Source: an uncultured Actinomycetes bacterium (GTDB lineage Bacteria > Actinomycetota > Actinomycetes > Mycobacteriales > Nakamurellaceae). Taken from it: 64,000 bases of DNA. This document shows positions 26,437 to 34,439 of the stretch, piece after piece. A program made the translations under genes and the position numbers. The DNA is taken from positions 1 to 64,000 of the forward strand of contig CALANS010000130.1 of the NCBI GenBank assembly GCA_937926105.1. The letters are read 5' to 3'. The notes beneath the pieces were generated by a model. The model worked only from the letters and a program-made list of their open reading frames with translations. It searched no databases and was not told where the DNA came from. Position 1 is the stretch's first letter. Every line of letters begins with the position of its first letter.

Positions 26437-26904
26437 GAATCTAACGGACGGTGCTGACTGTTCATCACACCCGCGACCGCGGGTCCGGCCTGCTACCGGT
26501 CGAGAACCTTCGCGGCGGCGGCGCTCACGACATGGCGGCCGAAGTAAACATCGGCCTCGCTCTGATGCGAGCGTCGCGCAGTGATCACTAAGGCTTCATT
26601 AGGAGGACCGCACGCATAGATGACGGAAGAGTTGATCTTGGTCGTGCCTCATTCGTGCCTTACCAGGATCACAAGCCACCAACGCTGGCCAACGATGAAA
26701 ACGACATAACCGCTGGTCAGCCCACTACTACCAACATCACCAATGTTCGACAACGCCGCAGGGACATTCCCCGGCTTACAGGCTGCCTCGTCCACCAAGC
26801 ATCTCTCGCCGCCGGCCGACGCTCCGGCGCAGTCGGGAATCCGGCCACCCCACGTGGGTTCCAACGCATCACGGCCAGTCCGTCATAAATCCCGCAACAA
26901 CGTA
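26437..26904. other. Gene-free stretch upstream of the sugar cluster
   Basis: No certain gene. It holds a 7-bp-arm palindrome at 26469-26484 (ACCCGCG and its complement, 2-base loop). A minus-strand frame ending at 26493 encodes a plausible but unrecognised tail ending SAAAAKVLDR. The right edge leads into a strong promoter. Confidence 0.4.
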
Positions 26905-26933
26905 TTGACGGATCGGCGAGCCGGAGCTATGGT
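26905..26933 (+). promoter_or_regulatory. Promoter of the ABC importer operon
   Basis: TTGACG (26905-26910) and TATGGT (26928-26933) are separated by 17 bases, close to the housekeeping sigma-factor consensus. An operator-like palindrome follows at once. Confidence 0.75.
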
Positions 26934-26940
26934 TCCATTA

Positions 26941-26961
26941 CTTCTCACTCTGAGTGGGAAG
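26941..26961. promoter_or_regulatory. Operator-like palindrome
   Basis: A 21-bp near-perfect palindrome has its centre at 26951 and core CACTCTGAGTG (26946-26956). It covers the expected start of transcription, so a protein bound there would block the promoter. The same core recurs at 32640. The likely ligand is the ROK repressor of this cluster (inference). Confidence 0.72.
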
Positions 26962-27127
26962 AAGTAGCAACCACGCAGTTCGTTACTGGCTACCCGCGAC
27001 GTAGACGTGCCGGCACTGGTGCTCGACGTGCGGACAATCCGAACCGCCTCCAGCTGCTGGGGGTGCCCAGCCGCCGGTCTCCAGCCCACCGTCACGCCGA
27101 AGCACACGATCACACCGGGAGAACACC

Positions 27128-28471
27128 ATGAAGGAACTCAGCCGCAGGACCCTCTTCCGTGCCACCGGCCTGAGCGCCGCCGCGCTCGCCCTCGCCGCGT
27201 GTGGCAGCGGCGGCACGGACGCACCAACGAAGAGCGCCGGCTCGACCAGTACCGGTGGTGGCACCACCGGTCAAGCGGGCGGAGCCTCGGGATCAGTGCG
27301 ATATGGGTTCTGGGGCAGCACCGAGCGCGAACAGCTCTACTTGGACGCGTTCAAGTCCTTCCAAAGCAAGAACTCAGGCATCACCATCGCACCGGAATTC
27401 GCAGACTATGGAGCGTTCCAGGAAAGGTTCGCTACGCAAGCCGCTGCGCACAATGCCCCGGACCTGTACTGGATCGCGTCTCCCCAGGTGATGACCTACT
27501 ACAAGAATGACCTCTACTACGACCTGTCCAGCCTCAGCGACCTCGACCTGTCGGACTACACCTCGGATCAAATCGAGTCGTTCAAGCTGGGTGGAACCCT
27601 CAATAATGTTCCGCAGGTGTCCTCGACGCCCATCGCCAGTTACAACAAGACCTTCCTCGACGACGCGGGATTGGCAATCTCCGATGCAGATTGGACCTGG
27701 GACGGACTCGCCGAATTCCTGATCGACTACAGCAAAAAGGCCAAGGGGCGCAAGGGCATTGCGTACAATGCAAACCAAGACCTGTCCTTCGAGGCCTGGC
27801 TACGCCAGCACGGGCAGATGCTGTGGACCGAAGATGGGACCGTCGGATTCGACACCGATGGCATCGGGGGCTGGTTGGACTGGTGGGAGAAGCTCCGCAA
27901 AGCGGGCGCGGCCCTGGAACCTGCGGAGCAGGACGGTGTGGACATGATCTGGTCCACGGCCGGCAGCAAGGCCATGATGATCTTCTGCGGCGTCAATGAG
28001 ATGGTCGACCAGGCGCCAGTCTTCCCGAAGAGCGACTTCGAACTCCGAACCCTGCCGGTCGCAGCAGATGCCCCCAGCGGTTGGATGTTCGTCTACTACA
28101 GTCGGATTGCCATGTACAAGGGCATCAAGGACAGCGCAATCGCAGCCGCCACCAAAGTACTGAACTTCGACCTCAACGATCCGGCCATGATCAAACCAAC
28201 ACTCTCCATCGGCGCCCCGGTCAATCCGCGCCAGCTCAAGGCCGCCGCCGATACAGCCACCCCGGACCAGAAGAAGATGCTGTCGGTCATGGTCGATGTC
28301 GGTGGGCAGAAACAGAACCCGCGATACGAGGCACCGGCTGGCACCAGTACGTGGCGCGATGATTTCAACCGTACGATCGAATCGGTCGCACTCGGCCAGT
28401 CGTCGGTCTCCGATGCGAGCAAGCAGATGATCTCCACCCTCACTGCGAACATTCAAAAGGCCAAGGGCTAG
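27128..28471 (+). CDS. ABC sugar importer, substrate-binding lipoprotein
   Basis: 447 residues. The leader has SRRTLFRATGLSAAALALAAC: twin-arginine-like residues, a hydrophobic core and the lipobox LAAC. The mature protein begins with a Gly/Thr-rich linker and then the extracellular solute-binding fold of family 1 (VRYGFWGSTEREQLYLDAFKSF). It binds a sugar or oligosaccharide outside the membrane and delivers it to the two permeases that follow. A GGAGAA site precedes the ATG. The promoter and operator lie about 170 bp upstream, so the mRNA leader is long. Confidence 0.9.
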   Translation: MKELSRRTLFRATGLSAAALALAACGSGGTDAPTKSAGSTSTGGGTTGQAGGASGSVRYGFWGSTEREQLYLDAFKSFQSKNSGITIAPEFADYGAFQERFATQAAAHNAPDLYWIASPQVMTYYKNDLYYDLSSLSDLDLSDYTSDQIESFKLGGTLNNVPQVSSTPIASYNKTFLDDAGLAISDADWTWDGLAEFLIDYSKKAKGRKGIAYNANQDLSFEAWLRQHGQMLWTEDGTVGFDTDGIGGWLDWWEKLRKAGAALEPAEQDGVDMIWSTAGSKAMMIFCGVNEMVDQAPVFPKSDFELRTLPVAADAPSGWMFVYYSRIAMYKGIKDSAIAAATKVLNFDLNDPAMIKPTLSIGAPVNPRQLKAAADTATPDQKKMLSVMVDVGGQKQNPRYEAPAGTSTWRDDFNRTIESVALGQSSVSDASKQMISTLTANIQKAKG

Positions 28472-28527
28472 ACACTCCACGACGACCTCGAAGTGAGTCG
28501 CTACCCGGGAGGAACGGACCACTTGGC

Positions 28528-29463
28528 GTGAAGTCGACAGCAAAGGCAATCGTGTCGCATCGCCGCGGACTCGCTGGGACCGCTCAGCGTAAACAGGGTA
28601 AGGTTGCCCACCTTTTCCTCCTGCCATGGCTCCTCGGACTCGTCCTGATCACCCTGGTCCCACTGGCCGCGTCGCTGTACTTGTCATTCACCGACTACAA
28701 CCTGTTGAGTTCACCAAACTTTATCGGGCTGGGGAACTTCTCGGAGATGTTCTCCGACGTCCGGTTCTGGCACGCCGTTGTGGTCACCATCAAGTATGTA
28801 CTGATCTCAGTGCCTCTCCAACTCGCCTTCGCCCTGCTACTCGCGATGGTGCTGGACAAGGGGTTCCACGGAACGAGCTTCTATCGCAGCGCCTTCTACC
28901 TTCCATCCCTGCTCGGCTCCAGTGTGGCACTGGCGATCATTTGGCGCCAGATCTTCGGATCCGACGGGATCGTCAACTCCATACTCTCTGTCATCGGAAT
29001 CGGTGGTACGAACTGGCTGCAGAACCCGGCCACCGCACTGGACACCCTGGTCGTCCTGAACGTATGGACCTTCGGGTCCCCCATGATCATCTTCCTGGCG
29101 GGCCTGCGACAGATTCCACGAGAAATGCACGAGTCTGCCGAGGTCGATGGTGCCGGACCGGTGCGAAAGTTCCGCAGCATTACGATCCCACTCCTGAGCC
29201 CATTGATCTTCTTCAACCTCGTCCTGCAAACCATCAACGCATTTCAAGCGTTCACGCAAGCGTCTGTTGTGAGTCGAGGAACGGGCGGGCCGGTCGACTC
29301 CACATTGTTCTACACGCTATATCTGTATCAGCAGGCATTCCTCAACTACCAGATGGGCTACGCATCGGCGATGGCGTGGGTGCTGCTGGTGGTGGTCGGG
29401 CTTATTACAGCCGGGCACTTCTTCGCATCCAAGTACTGGGTCTTCTACTCGGACGGGTCATGA
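28528..29463 (+). CDS. ABC sugar importer, permease (MalF-like)
   Basis: 311 residues, six transmembrane helices. The cytoplasmic EAA loop that docks with the ATPase is seen at ESAEVDGAGPVRKFRSITIP. LFLLPWLLGLVLITLVPLAA is the first helix and NLLSSPNFIGLGNFSEMF the usual following loop. GTG at 28528 starts some way after GGGAGGAA. It pairs with the next permease, whose ATG overlaps its stop. Confidence 0.92.
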   Translation: MKSTAKAIVSHRRGLAGTAQRKQGKVAHLFLLPWLLGLVLITLVPLAASLYLSFTDYNLLSSPNFIGLGNFSEMFSDVRFWHAVVVTIKYVLISVPLQLAFALLLAMVLDKGFHGTSFYRSAFYLPSLLGSSVALAIIWRQIFGSDGIVNSILSVIGIGGTNWLQNPATALDTLVVLNVWTFGSPMIIFLAGLRQIPREMHESAEVDGAGPVRKFRSITIPLLSPLIFFNLVLQTINAFQAFTQASVVSRGTGGPVDSTLFYTLYLYQQAFLNYQMGYASAMAWVLLVVVGLITAGHFFASKYWVFYSDGS

Positions 29464-30317
29464 GTACCGCACTGGGCCGGGGCAGGCGCGTCAGACGATT
29501 CCGTGGCGTCGTCCGCCATCTCGTTCTCCTGGCATTCCTTCTGGTGATGCTCTACCCCGTGTTGTGGATGATCGTCAGCTCCTTCCGCCCCAATCATCTC
29601 GTCCTGACGGAAACCGGTCTGATCCCGAGCGAGCTCACGCTGGAGAACTACCGACAAGGCTGGAACGCGCTGAACAAGCCGTTCTCCACCTTCTTTATCA
29701 ACTCGTTCATCGTCACCATCGGTTCCATCATTGGGAACCTGACCTCCTGTTCGATGGCGGCCTACGCACTCGCCCGGCTCAATTTCACGGGTAAGCGGCT
29801 GTACCTTGCCATCACCCTGGTATCGGTGATGCTGCCGATCCACGTCCTGGTGATCCCGCAGTACGTCATGTTCGCCAAGGTCGGAATGCTCAACACGTTC
29901 TATCCCCTGCTGCTACCCAAGTTTCTCGCTACTGACGCCTTTTTCACCTTCCTGATGGTCCAGTTCATCCGCACCATTCCGCGTGAGCTCGACGAGGCGG
30001 CATCCATCGACGGAGCGGGGCCTTTCCGGATCTTCTGGAGCGTGATCCTGCCGCTCATGCGGTCGGCGCTAGCAACGACGACAATCTTTACCTTCATCTG
30101 GACCTGGAACGACTTCTTCCTTCCGCTGATCTACCTCACCTCGACACCGCAGTACACCGTGTCGGTAGCGCTCAACTCCCTCGTCAACGATCAGACCCAA
30201 CAGGGAACGGGCATGTTGCTGGCCATGTCCCTGCTGTCCGTACTGCCCGTGCTGACCGTATTCGCCGTCGCACAGCGCCATCTGGTACGCGGAATCGCGA
30301 CGACCGGGCTGAAGTAG
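29460..30317 (+). CDS. ABC sugar importer, permease (MalG-like)
   Basis: 285 residues from the ATG at 29460, which overlaps the previous stop (ATGA). A longer frame opens upstream but is out of register with the permease and is not used. Six helices are predicted. The EAA loop is DEAASIDGAGPFRIFWSVILP, with the familiar TFIWTWNDFFLPLIYL in the last part. No ATPase gene lies in the cluster, so a shared MsiK-type ATPase from elsewhere is expected (inference from other actinobacteria). Confidence 0.92.
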   Translation: MSTALGRGRRVRRFRGVVRHLVLLAFLLVMLYPVLWMIVSSFRPNHLVLTETGLIPSELTLENYRQGWNALNKPFSTFFINSFIVTIGSIIGNLTSCSMAAYALARLNFTGKRLYLAITLVSVMLPIHVLVIPQYVMFAKVGMLNTFYPLLLPKFLATDAFFTFLMVQFIRTIPRELDEAASIDGAGPFRIFWSVILPLMRSALATTTIFTFIWTWNDFFLPLIYLTSTPQYTVSVALNSLVNDQTQQGTGMLLAMSLLSVLPVLTVFAVAQRHLVRGIATTGLK

Positions 30318-30328
30318 GAAGGCGAACG

Positions 30329-32452
30329 ATGGCAACGGACCGCGCATTCGGGCGCGAAAGCGCGCCCCGCGACTCCGCCCCGGCATGGCTCAAGTCGGCG
30401 AACCGTTGGCTGCAACTGACCCTTGTCGAGGACGATCCCGGCACATTTGACCCGCAATTCTGGGTGAACCTCATGGAGCGGACCGCCGCGAACGCGGTGT
30501 GTCTGAGCGCTGGCGGATACATGGCGTTCTACCCGACCGCGGTGCCCAATCACTACCGCAGCCGGTATTTGGGTGACGACGACCCGTTTGGTTACCTGGT
30601 GGCTCAGGCCCGCCGGCTGGGCATGGCGGTGATGGCGCGAATCGATGCACACGCGGTGCACTCGGACGTTGCGCGGGCACACCCGGAATGGCTGGCGCGG
30701 ACCGTAGACGGCGCGCCGCGCGCACACTGGTCGACGCCGGGTGCGTGGGTCACCTGCATGCACAGCAGCTACAGCACCGAGTTCCTTCCCCAAGTCATCG
30801 AAGAAGTGGTCCGCCGATACGATGTCGATGCGATCTTCGCGAATCGATGGGCGGGTCACGGCGTTTCCTACGGGGACGATGCACGTGCCTCCTTCCATGC
30901 GTTCTCGGGTCTGGATCTGCCGACCACCGATATGCAACCTGACGACGAGGCGTGGCGTGCCTATCGCAGTTGGCGGCAGCGCGAACTCGGTGCCATCGTC
31001 GCGCTGTGGGACGACACAGTGCGTGCGATCCGACCCACCGCACGTTTCATTCCGAATCTCGACGCCGACACCGTCAACGAACTCGACCGCACGACGGTCG
31101 ATACCCGCAGCCCGATCTTCCTGATCGACCACCAAGGCAGGGAAGGCCTGCAGACGCCCTTGGCAGCCGGCCGCGACGCCAAGCGCTGCCGAGGGATCAT
31201 CCGGGATCGCCCGGTCGGTCTGATCACCTCGGTGGGGCCGGAGAGCAGCGTCTTCCGATGGAAGGACTCGGTCAACTCACCGGACGAGATTCGCACCTGG
31301 GCCGCCGACGGCATCGTGCACGGAGCCTTTCCGTGGTTTACCAAATTCAACGGAAAGGTGCCTGATCCCCGGTGGGTCGAGCCGGTCACCGATGTCCTCG
31401 AGCTGCATCGCAGGATCGCCCCCACGCTCACGAGCTTGGATACGGTGCGTGAGATTCTCCTCGTCGATTCTGGCGACGAGCTCGCCGAGGCAAGCCTGGA
31501 CGGCGAGCCGGGCGCGGCGAACTTCGGGGGCTTCTACCACGCGCTCACCGAGTCACGCATTCCGTTCGAGCTCGTCTCCGCCGGCGCCCTGACCACCGAC
31601 GCGCTCCGAGGATGCCGCGTACTGGTGCTACCGGGAGCGCTGCGTCTGGGCCACGACCACTGTGCGACCATCCGAGATTTCGTCGCCAACGGTGGCAGCG
31701 TGGTGGCGGCATTCGACAGCTCGCTGGTCGACGAGGACGGCGCCACCCTGCCGGATCTGCGCCTCGGCGACGTGTTTCGCGTCCGATTACGGGAATTCAA
31801 CACTTCCATGATCAAGAACGGGTATTTGGAGGTCGACTCGACCAGCCCGCTCACCGAGCAGCTATGGCCGGCCAAGCGGATCATCGGTGGAACGTTCCGT
31901 CTCCTTACCGACCCCATGCCGGGCGTCAGCACGCCGCTGCACTTCATCCCGGAATACCCGGATCTGCCGATGGAAGAGGTCTACCCCCGAGAACCGGCCC
32001 GAGAACCGGCGCTCATCGCCTATCAGCATCCAGCCGGCGGGCGGGTGGCCTACTTTCCGTTCAACATTGGCTCGGTATTCTGGCAGGCGCAGCTTCCGGA
32101 TCACCTGGGCCTGATCAATCGCGCGGTGCGTTGGTGCCTCCGCGATCGTCCGGTCGCTGAGGTAACGGGCCCTGGGCTTGTGGACACGGCGGTCTATCAC
32201 GGCGCGCGCGCTACCGCGGTCGGGGTGGTCAACCTGACCAATCCAATGGCAATGCGCGGCATCATCCGGCACACGCTTCCGCTGGGTGGTCAGGAGATCG
32301 TATTACGGACTCCTAGCTCGTCCACACGCGTGACTGCGGCGCGATCCTTGGTCAGGGACACCGACCTGGACACACAATTCCGCGACGGCGCTGTGCGAAT
32401 CTCGCTGCCGGAGATCGACGTGATGGATCTGGTACTGGTGGAATGGGCGTGA
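30329..32452 (+). CDS. GHL6-like glycoside hydrolase with trimerisation-type domain
   Basis: 707 residues. The N-terminal part resembles the putative hydrolase family GHL6: FWVNLMERTAANAVCLSAGG, then YMAFYPTAVPNHY, MAVMARIDAHAVHSDVARAHPEW and YDVDAIFANRWAGHG, which read as successive strands of a TIM barrel. Residues about 375-490 match the beta-galactosidase trimerisation (flavodoxin-like) domain (LVLPGALRLGHDHCATIRDF). There is no signal peptide, so it acts in the cytoplasm on imported sugar. Compared with its paralogue at 34440 it lacks the CxCxxC cluster. AGGAAGGCG precedes the ATG. Substrate unknown. Confidence 0.75.
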   Translation: MATDRAFGRESAPRDSAPAWLKSANRWLQLTLVEDDPGTFDPQFWVNLMERTAANAVCLSAGGYMAFYPTAVPNHYRSRYLGDDDPFGYLVAQARRLGMAVMARIDAHAVHSDVARAHPEWLARTVDGAPRAHWSTPGAWVTCMHSSYSTEFLPQVIEEVVRRYDVDAIFANRWAGHGVSYGDDARASFHAFSGLDLPTTDMQPDDEAWRAYRSWRQRELGAIVALWDDTVRAIRPTARFIPNLDADTVNELDRTTVDTRSPIFLIDHQGREGLQTPLAAGRDAKRCRGIIRDRPVGLITSVGPESSVFRWKDSVNSPDEIRTWAADGIVHGAFPWFTKFNGKVPDPRWVEPVTDVLELHRRIAPTLTSLDTVREILLVDSGDELAEASLDGEPGAANFGGFYHALTESRIPFELVSAGALTTDALRGCRVLVLPGALRLGHDHCATIRDFVANGGSVVAAFDSSLVDEDGATLPDLRLGDVFRVRLREFNTSMIKNGYLEVDSTSPLTEQLWPAKRIIGGTFRLLTDPMPGVSTPLHFIPEYPDLPMEEVYPREPAREPALIAYQHPAGGRVAYFPFNIGSVFWQAQLPDHLGLINRAVRWCLRDRPVAEVTGPGLVDTAVYHGARATAVGVVNLTNPMAMRGIIRHTLPLGGQEIVLRTPSSSTRVTAARSLVRDTDLDTQFRDGAVRISLPEIDVMDLVLVEWA

Positions 32453-32610
32453 CGGGCCCTGATCGCGAGTCGACGCGCAGGGCAGAACGGCCCCGGTCCG
32501 GTCACCGGCCAGAGACGACGCACTTTGCCATCCCTGTATCGACAGACCTCGCGAGGCGGGCAGTCGTTCGCCCGAGTGCGACGAATGGCCGCGGTCGCCG
32601 TTTCCCAGGC

Positions 32611-32639
32611 TTGACAACACACACCTAAATCATTAATAT
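32611..32639 (+). promoter_or_regulatory. Internal promoter of the sugar cluster
   Basis: TTGACA (32611-32616) and TAATAT (32634-32639) with a 17-base spacer is nearly perfect consensus. It would transcribe the dehydrogenase, the kinase and the second hydrolase. Confidence 0.82.
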
Positions 32640-32650
32640 CACTCTGAGTG
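32640..32650. promoter_or_regulatory. Second copy of the operator-like palindrome
   Basis: CACTCTGAGTG abuts the -10 box, identical to the core at 26946-26956. Two copies at two promoters of one cluster imply one regulator. Confidence 0.72.
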
Positions 32651-32679
32651 AAAAGAACTCGGACACTTGAGGAGACCTG

Positions 32680-33456
32680 ATGAGTCGCAGGGCTGTTGTC
32701 ACCGGCGCAAGCTCCGGAATCGGTGCCGCAACGGTGCGGCGGTTGCGGTCAGACGGGTGGGACGTCGTGGGTGTTGCCCGGCGGGCCGATCGATTGGCTG
32801 CACTCGCCCAGGAGACCGGCGCCCTGGTCGTCACCGCCGACCTGACACGGCAGGACGGTGTCGACCACCTGCGGGACTACCTCGACGGCAGCGGCGAGAT
32901 CCATGCCCTGGTCAACAACGCCGGTGGTGCGATCGGATTGGAAAGCGTAGAAGCCGGATCGGTAGACGACTGGCAGCAGATGTTCGATATCAACGTGCTG
33001 GGTACCAAACGCGTCGTCAGTGCACTTCTGCCGCTGCTTCGCCGCGGAATCCAACCCGGAAACAGCGCGAGCATCGTCACCATCACTTCGACCGCTGGGC
33101 ACGAGGCATACGAGGGCGGCGGAGGCTACAACGCCGCAAAGTTCGCCGAGGCCGCGCTGGTCGGCGCGCTCCGTTTGGAGCTCGCAGGGGAACCGATTCG
33201 CGTGATCGAGATTGCCCCCGGGCTAGTCAAGACTGAGGAGTTTTCGCTGGTGCGATTCCGCGGGGACGCGGCGCGCGCAGCCGCCGCCTACAACAACGTG
33301 CCCGAACCGCTCACCGCCGACGACGTCGCCGACACGATCGCGTACACCCTCAACGCACCGAGTCACGTCAATATCGACCGCATGACCATCCGGCCGGTCG
33401 CGCAAGCCGCAGCGCACAAGTTAATCCGCGGTCCGCTCACGCCGGCGACGCACTGA
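32680..33456 (+). CDS. Short-chain dehydrogenase/reductase
   Basis: 258 residues, classical SDR. The NAD(P) site TGASSGIG is at 8-15, NNAG at 79-82, catalytic Ser137 in TSTAG, Tyr150 and Lys154 in YNAAK. ARRADR after the second strand suggests NADP preference. It probably oxidises or reduces a sugar or sugar acid from the imported glycoside (inference from neighbours). ATG at 32680 lies 8 bases after GGAG and 30 bases from the operator. Confidence 0.88.
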   Translation: MSRRAVVTGASSGIGAATVRRLRSDGWDVVGVARRADRLAALAQETGALVVTADLTRQDGVDHLRDYLDGSGEIHALVNNAGGAIGLESVEAGSVDDWQQMFDINVLGTKRVVSALLPLLRRGIQPGNSASIVTITSTAGHEAYEGGGGYNAAKFAEAALVGALRLELAGEPIRVIEIAPGLVKTEEFSLVRFRGDAARAAAAYNNVPEPLTADDVADTIAYTLNAPSHVNIDRMTIRPVAQAAAHKLIRGPLTPATH

Positions 33457-33484
33457 TTCGCCAGCCACCCTACAGCGACCCCAG

Positions 33485-34432
33485 ATGATCCTCGGCGTTG
33501 ACGTCGGCGGTACGAAGACTCACCTGCTGGCCGTCTCAGCCTCGGGACCCGCAGGCGAGCAGGTCGTACCCACCCGGTCCTGGTGGCGGTCAGGGAGTAT
33601 TTGGGATGCGGATGCCGTCACGGGATTGTGGGGTCTGGTCAGCGACTTTCTCGACGGGCAACTCCAGACCACGCTCGTCGTCGGTGCGCACGGCTGCGAG
33701 ACTCCGGAGCAATGTGATCGACTGACCAGTGCCCTGCAGCAACGCCACTGCGGACCGATCCATGTGACCAACGATGCTCGGCTCGTTGTCCCGGCGGCAC
33801 ATCGAGGACCAGGCATCGGATTGGTCGTAGGAACCGGGTCCATCGTGGTAGGGGTCGATCCCACTGGAAAAAACCTACGAGCCGGTGGGTATGGATGGCT
33901 GCTCGGCGATCCGGGCAGCGCGGTCGCCCTGGTACGCGACTCGGTCCGGCGAATCCTGGTCGACCGGGACAGTGGCCGTCCCCGTGATGTGCTGGCGCAA
34001 CGGATCATGCGTCTATTCGGTGTCGCGGACGAACTCGATCTGATCGATGCGTTCTCCCGCGAGCGGGACATTTCCGCCCGAGGTGAGGCAGTCGAAGAGG
34101 TCTTCGCGGCGGCCGCCGACGGGTCTGTGGCGGCACGCGAGATCATCGTGCACGGCGCCGCCGAAGTAGCCGTTGATATCCACCGGATACGCAGCCAGGG
34201 CGCGGTCGGTGGACTGGTGGTCTGCGCGGGCGGCGTGATCACCAACAACGAATCGTTTTTCCAAGCAGTGCGGGAGCACGCGGCACGGCTGGATCCGGAT
34301 CTGGACTTTTCGATTCTGCCGGTGCCACCGGTGCACGGCGCGATCGCGCTGGGCCGCCAAATCCAGTCCACCGATGACGCTACGCCAGCCCGCAGCACCG
34401 CCGGCGCACCGTTCGAGTCTCCCCCGGAGTGA
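33485..34432 (+). CDS. BadF/BadG-type sugar kinase (N-acetylglucosamine kinase-like)
   Basis: 315 residues. ILGVDVGGTKTHLLAV is the phosphate-1 motif of the ASKHA fold. VTNDARLV contains the catalytic-type aspartate, and LVVGTGSIVVGV the phosphate-2 motif. The GlcNAc kinase/BadF family phosphorylates amino sugars or related compounds with ATP. Here it likely phosphorylates the product released by the cluster's hydrolases. It has only a weak ribosome-binding site and starts 28 bases after the dehydrogenase, so it probably shares its transcript. Confidence 0.8.
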   Translation: MILGVDVGGTKTHLLAVSASGPAGEQVVPTRSWWRSGSIWDADAVTGLWGLVSDFLDGQLQTTLVVGAHGCETPEQCDRLTSALQQRHCGPIHVTNDARLVVPAAHRGPGIGLVVGTGSIVVGVDPTGKNLRAGGYGWLLGDPGSAVALVRDSVRRILVDRDSGRPRDVLAQRIMRLFGVADELDLIDAFSRERDISARGEAVEEVFAAAADGSVAAREIIVHGAAEVAVDIHRIRSQGAVGGLVVCAGGVITNNESFFQAVREHAARLDPDLDFSILPVPPVHGAIALGRQIQSTDDATPARSTAGAPFESPPE

Positions 34433-34439
34433 CATTCCC

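Noticed and set aside
28626..29459. Upstream extension of the second permease by about 280 codons
   Set aside because: This extension overlaps the first permease in another frame. The ATG at 29460 with an ATGA overlap gives a normal-length MalG-type protein.
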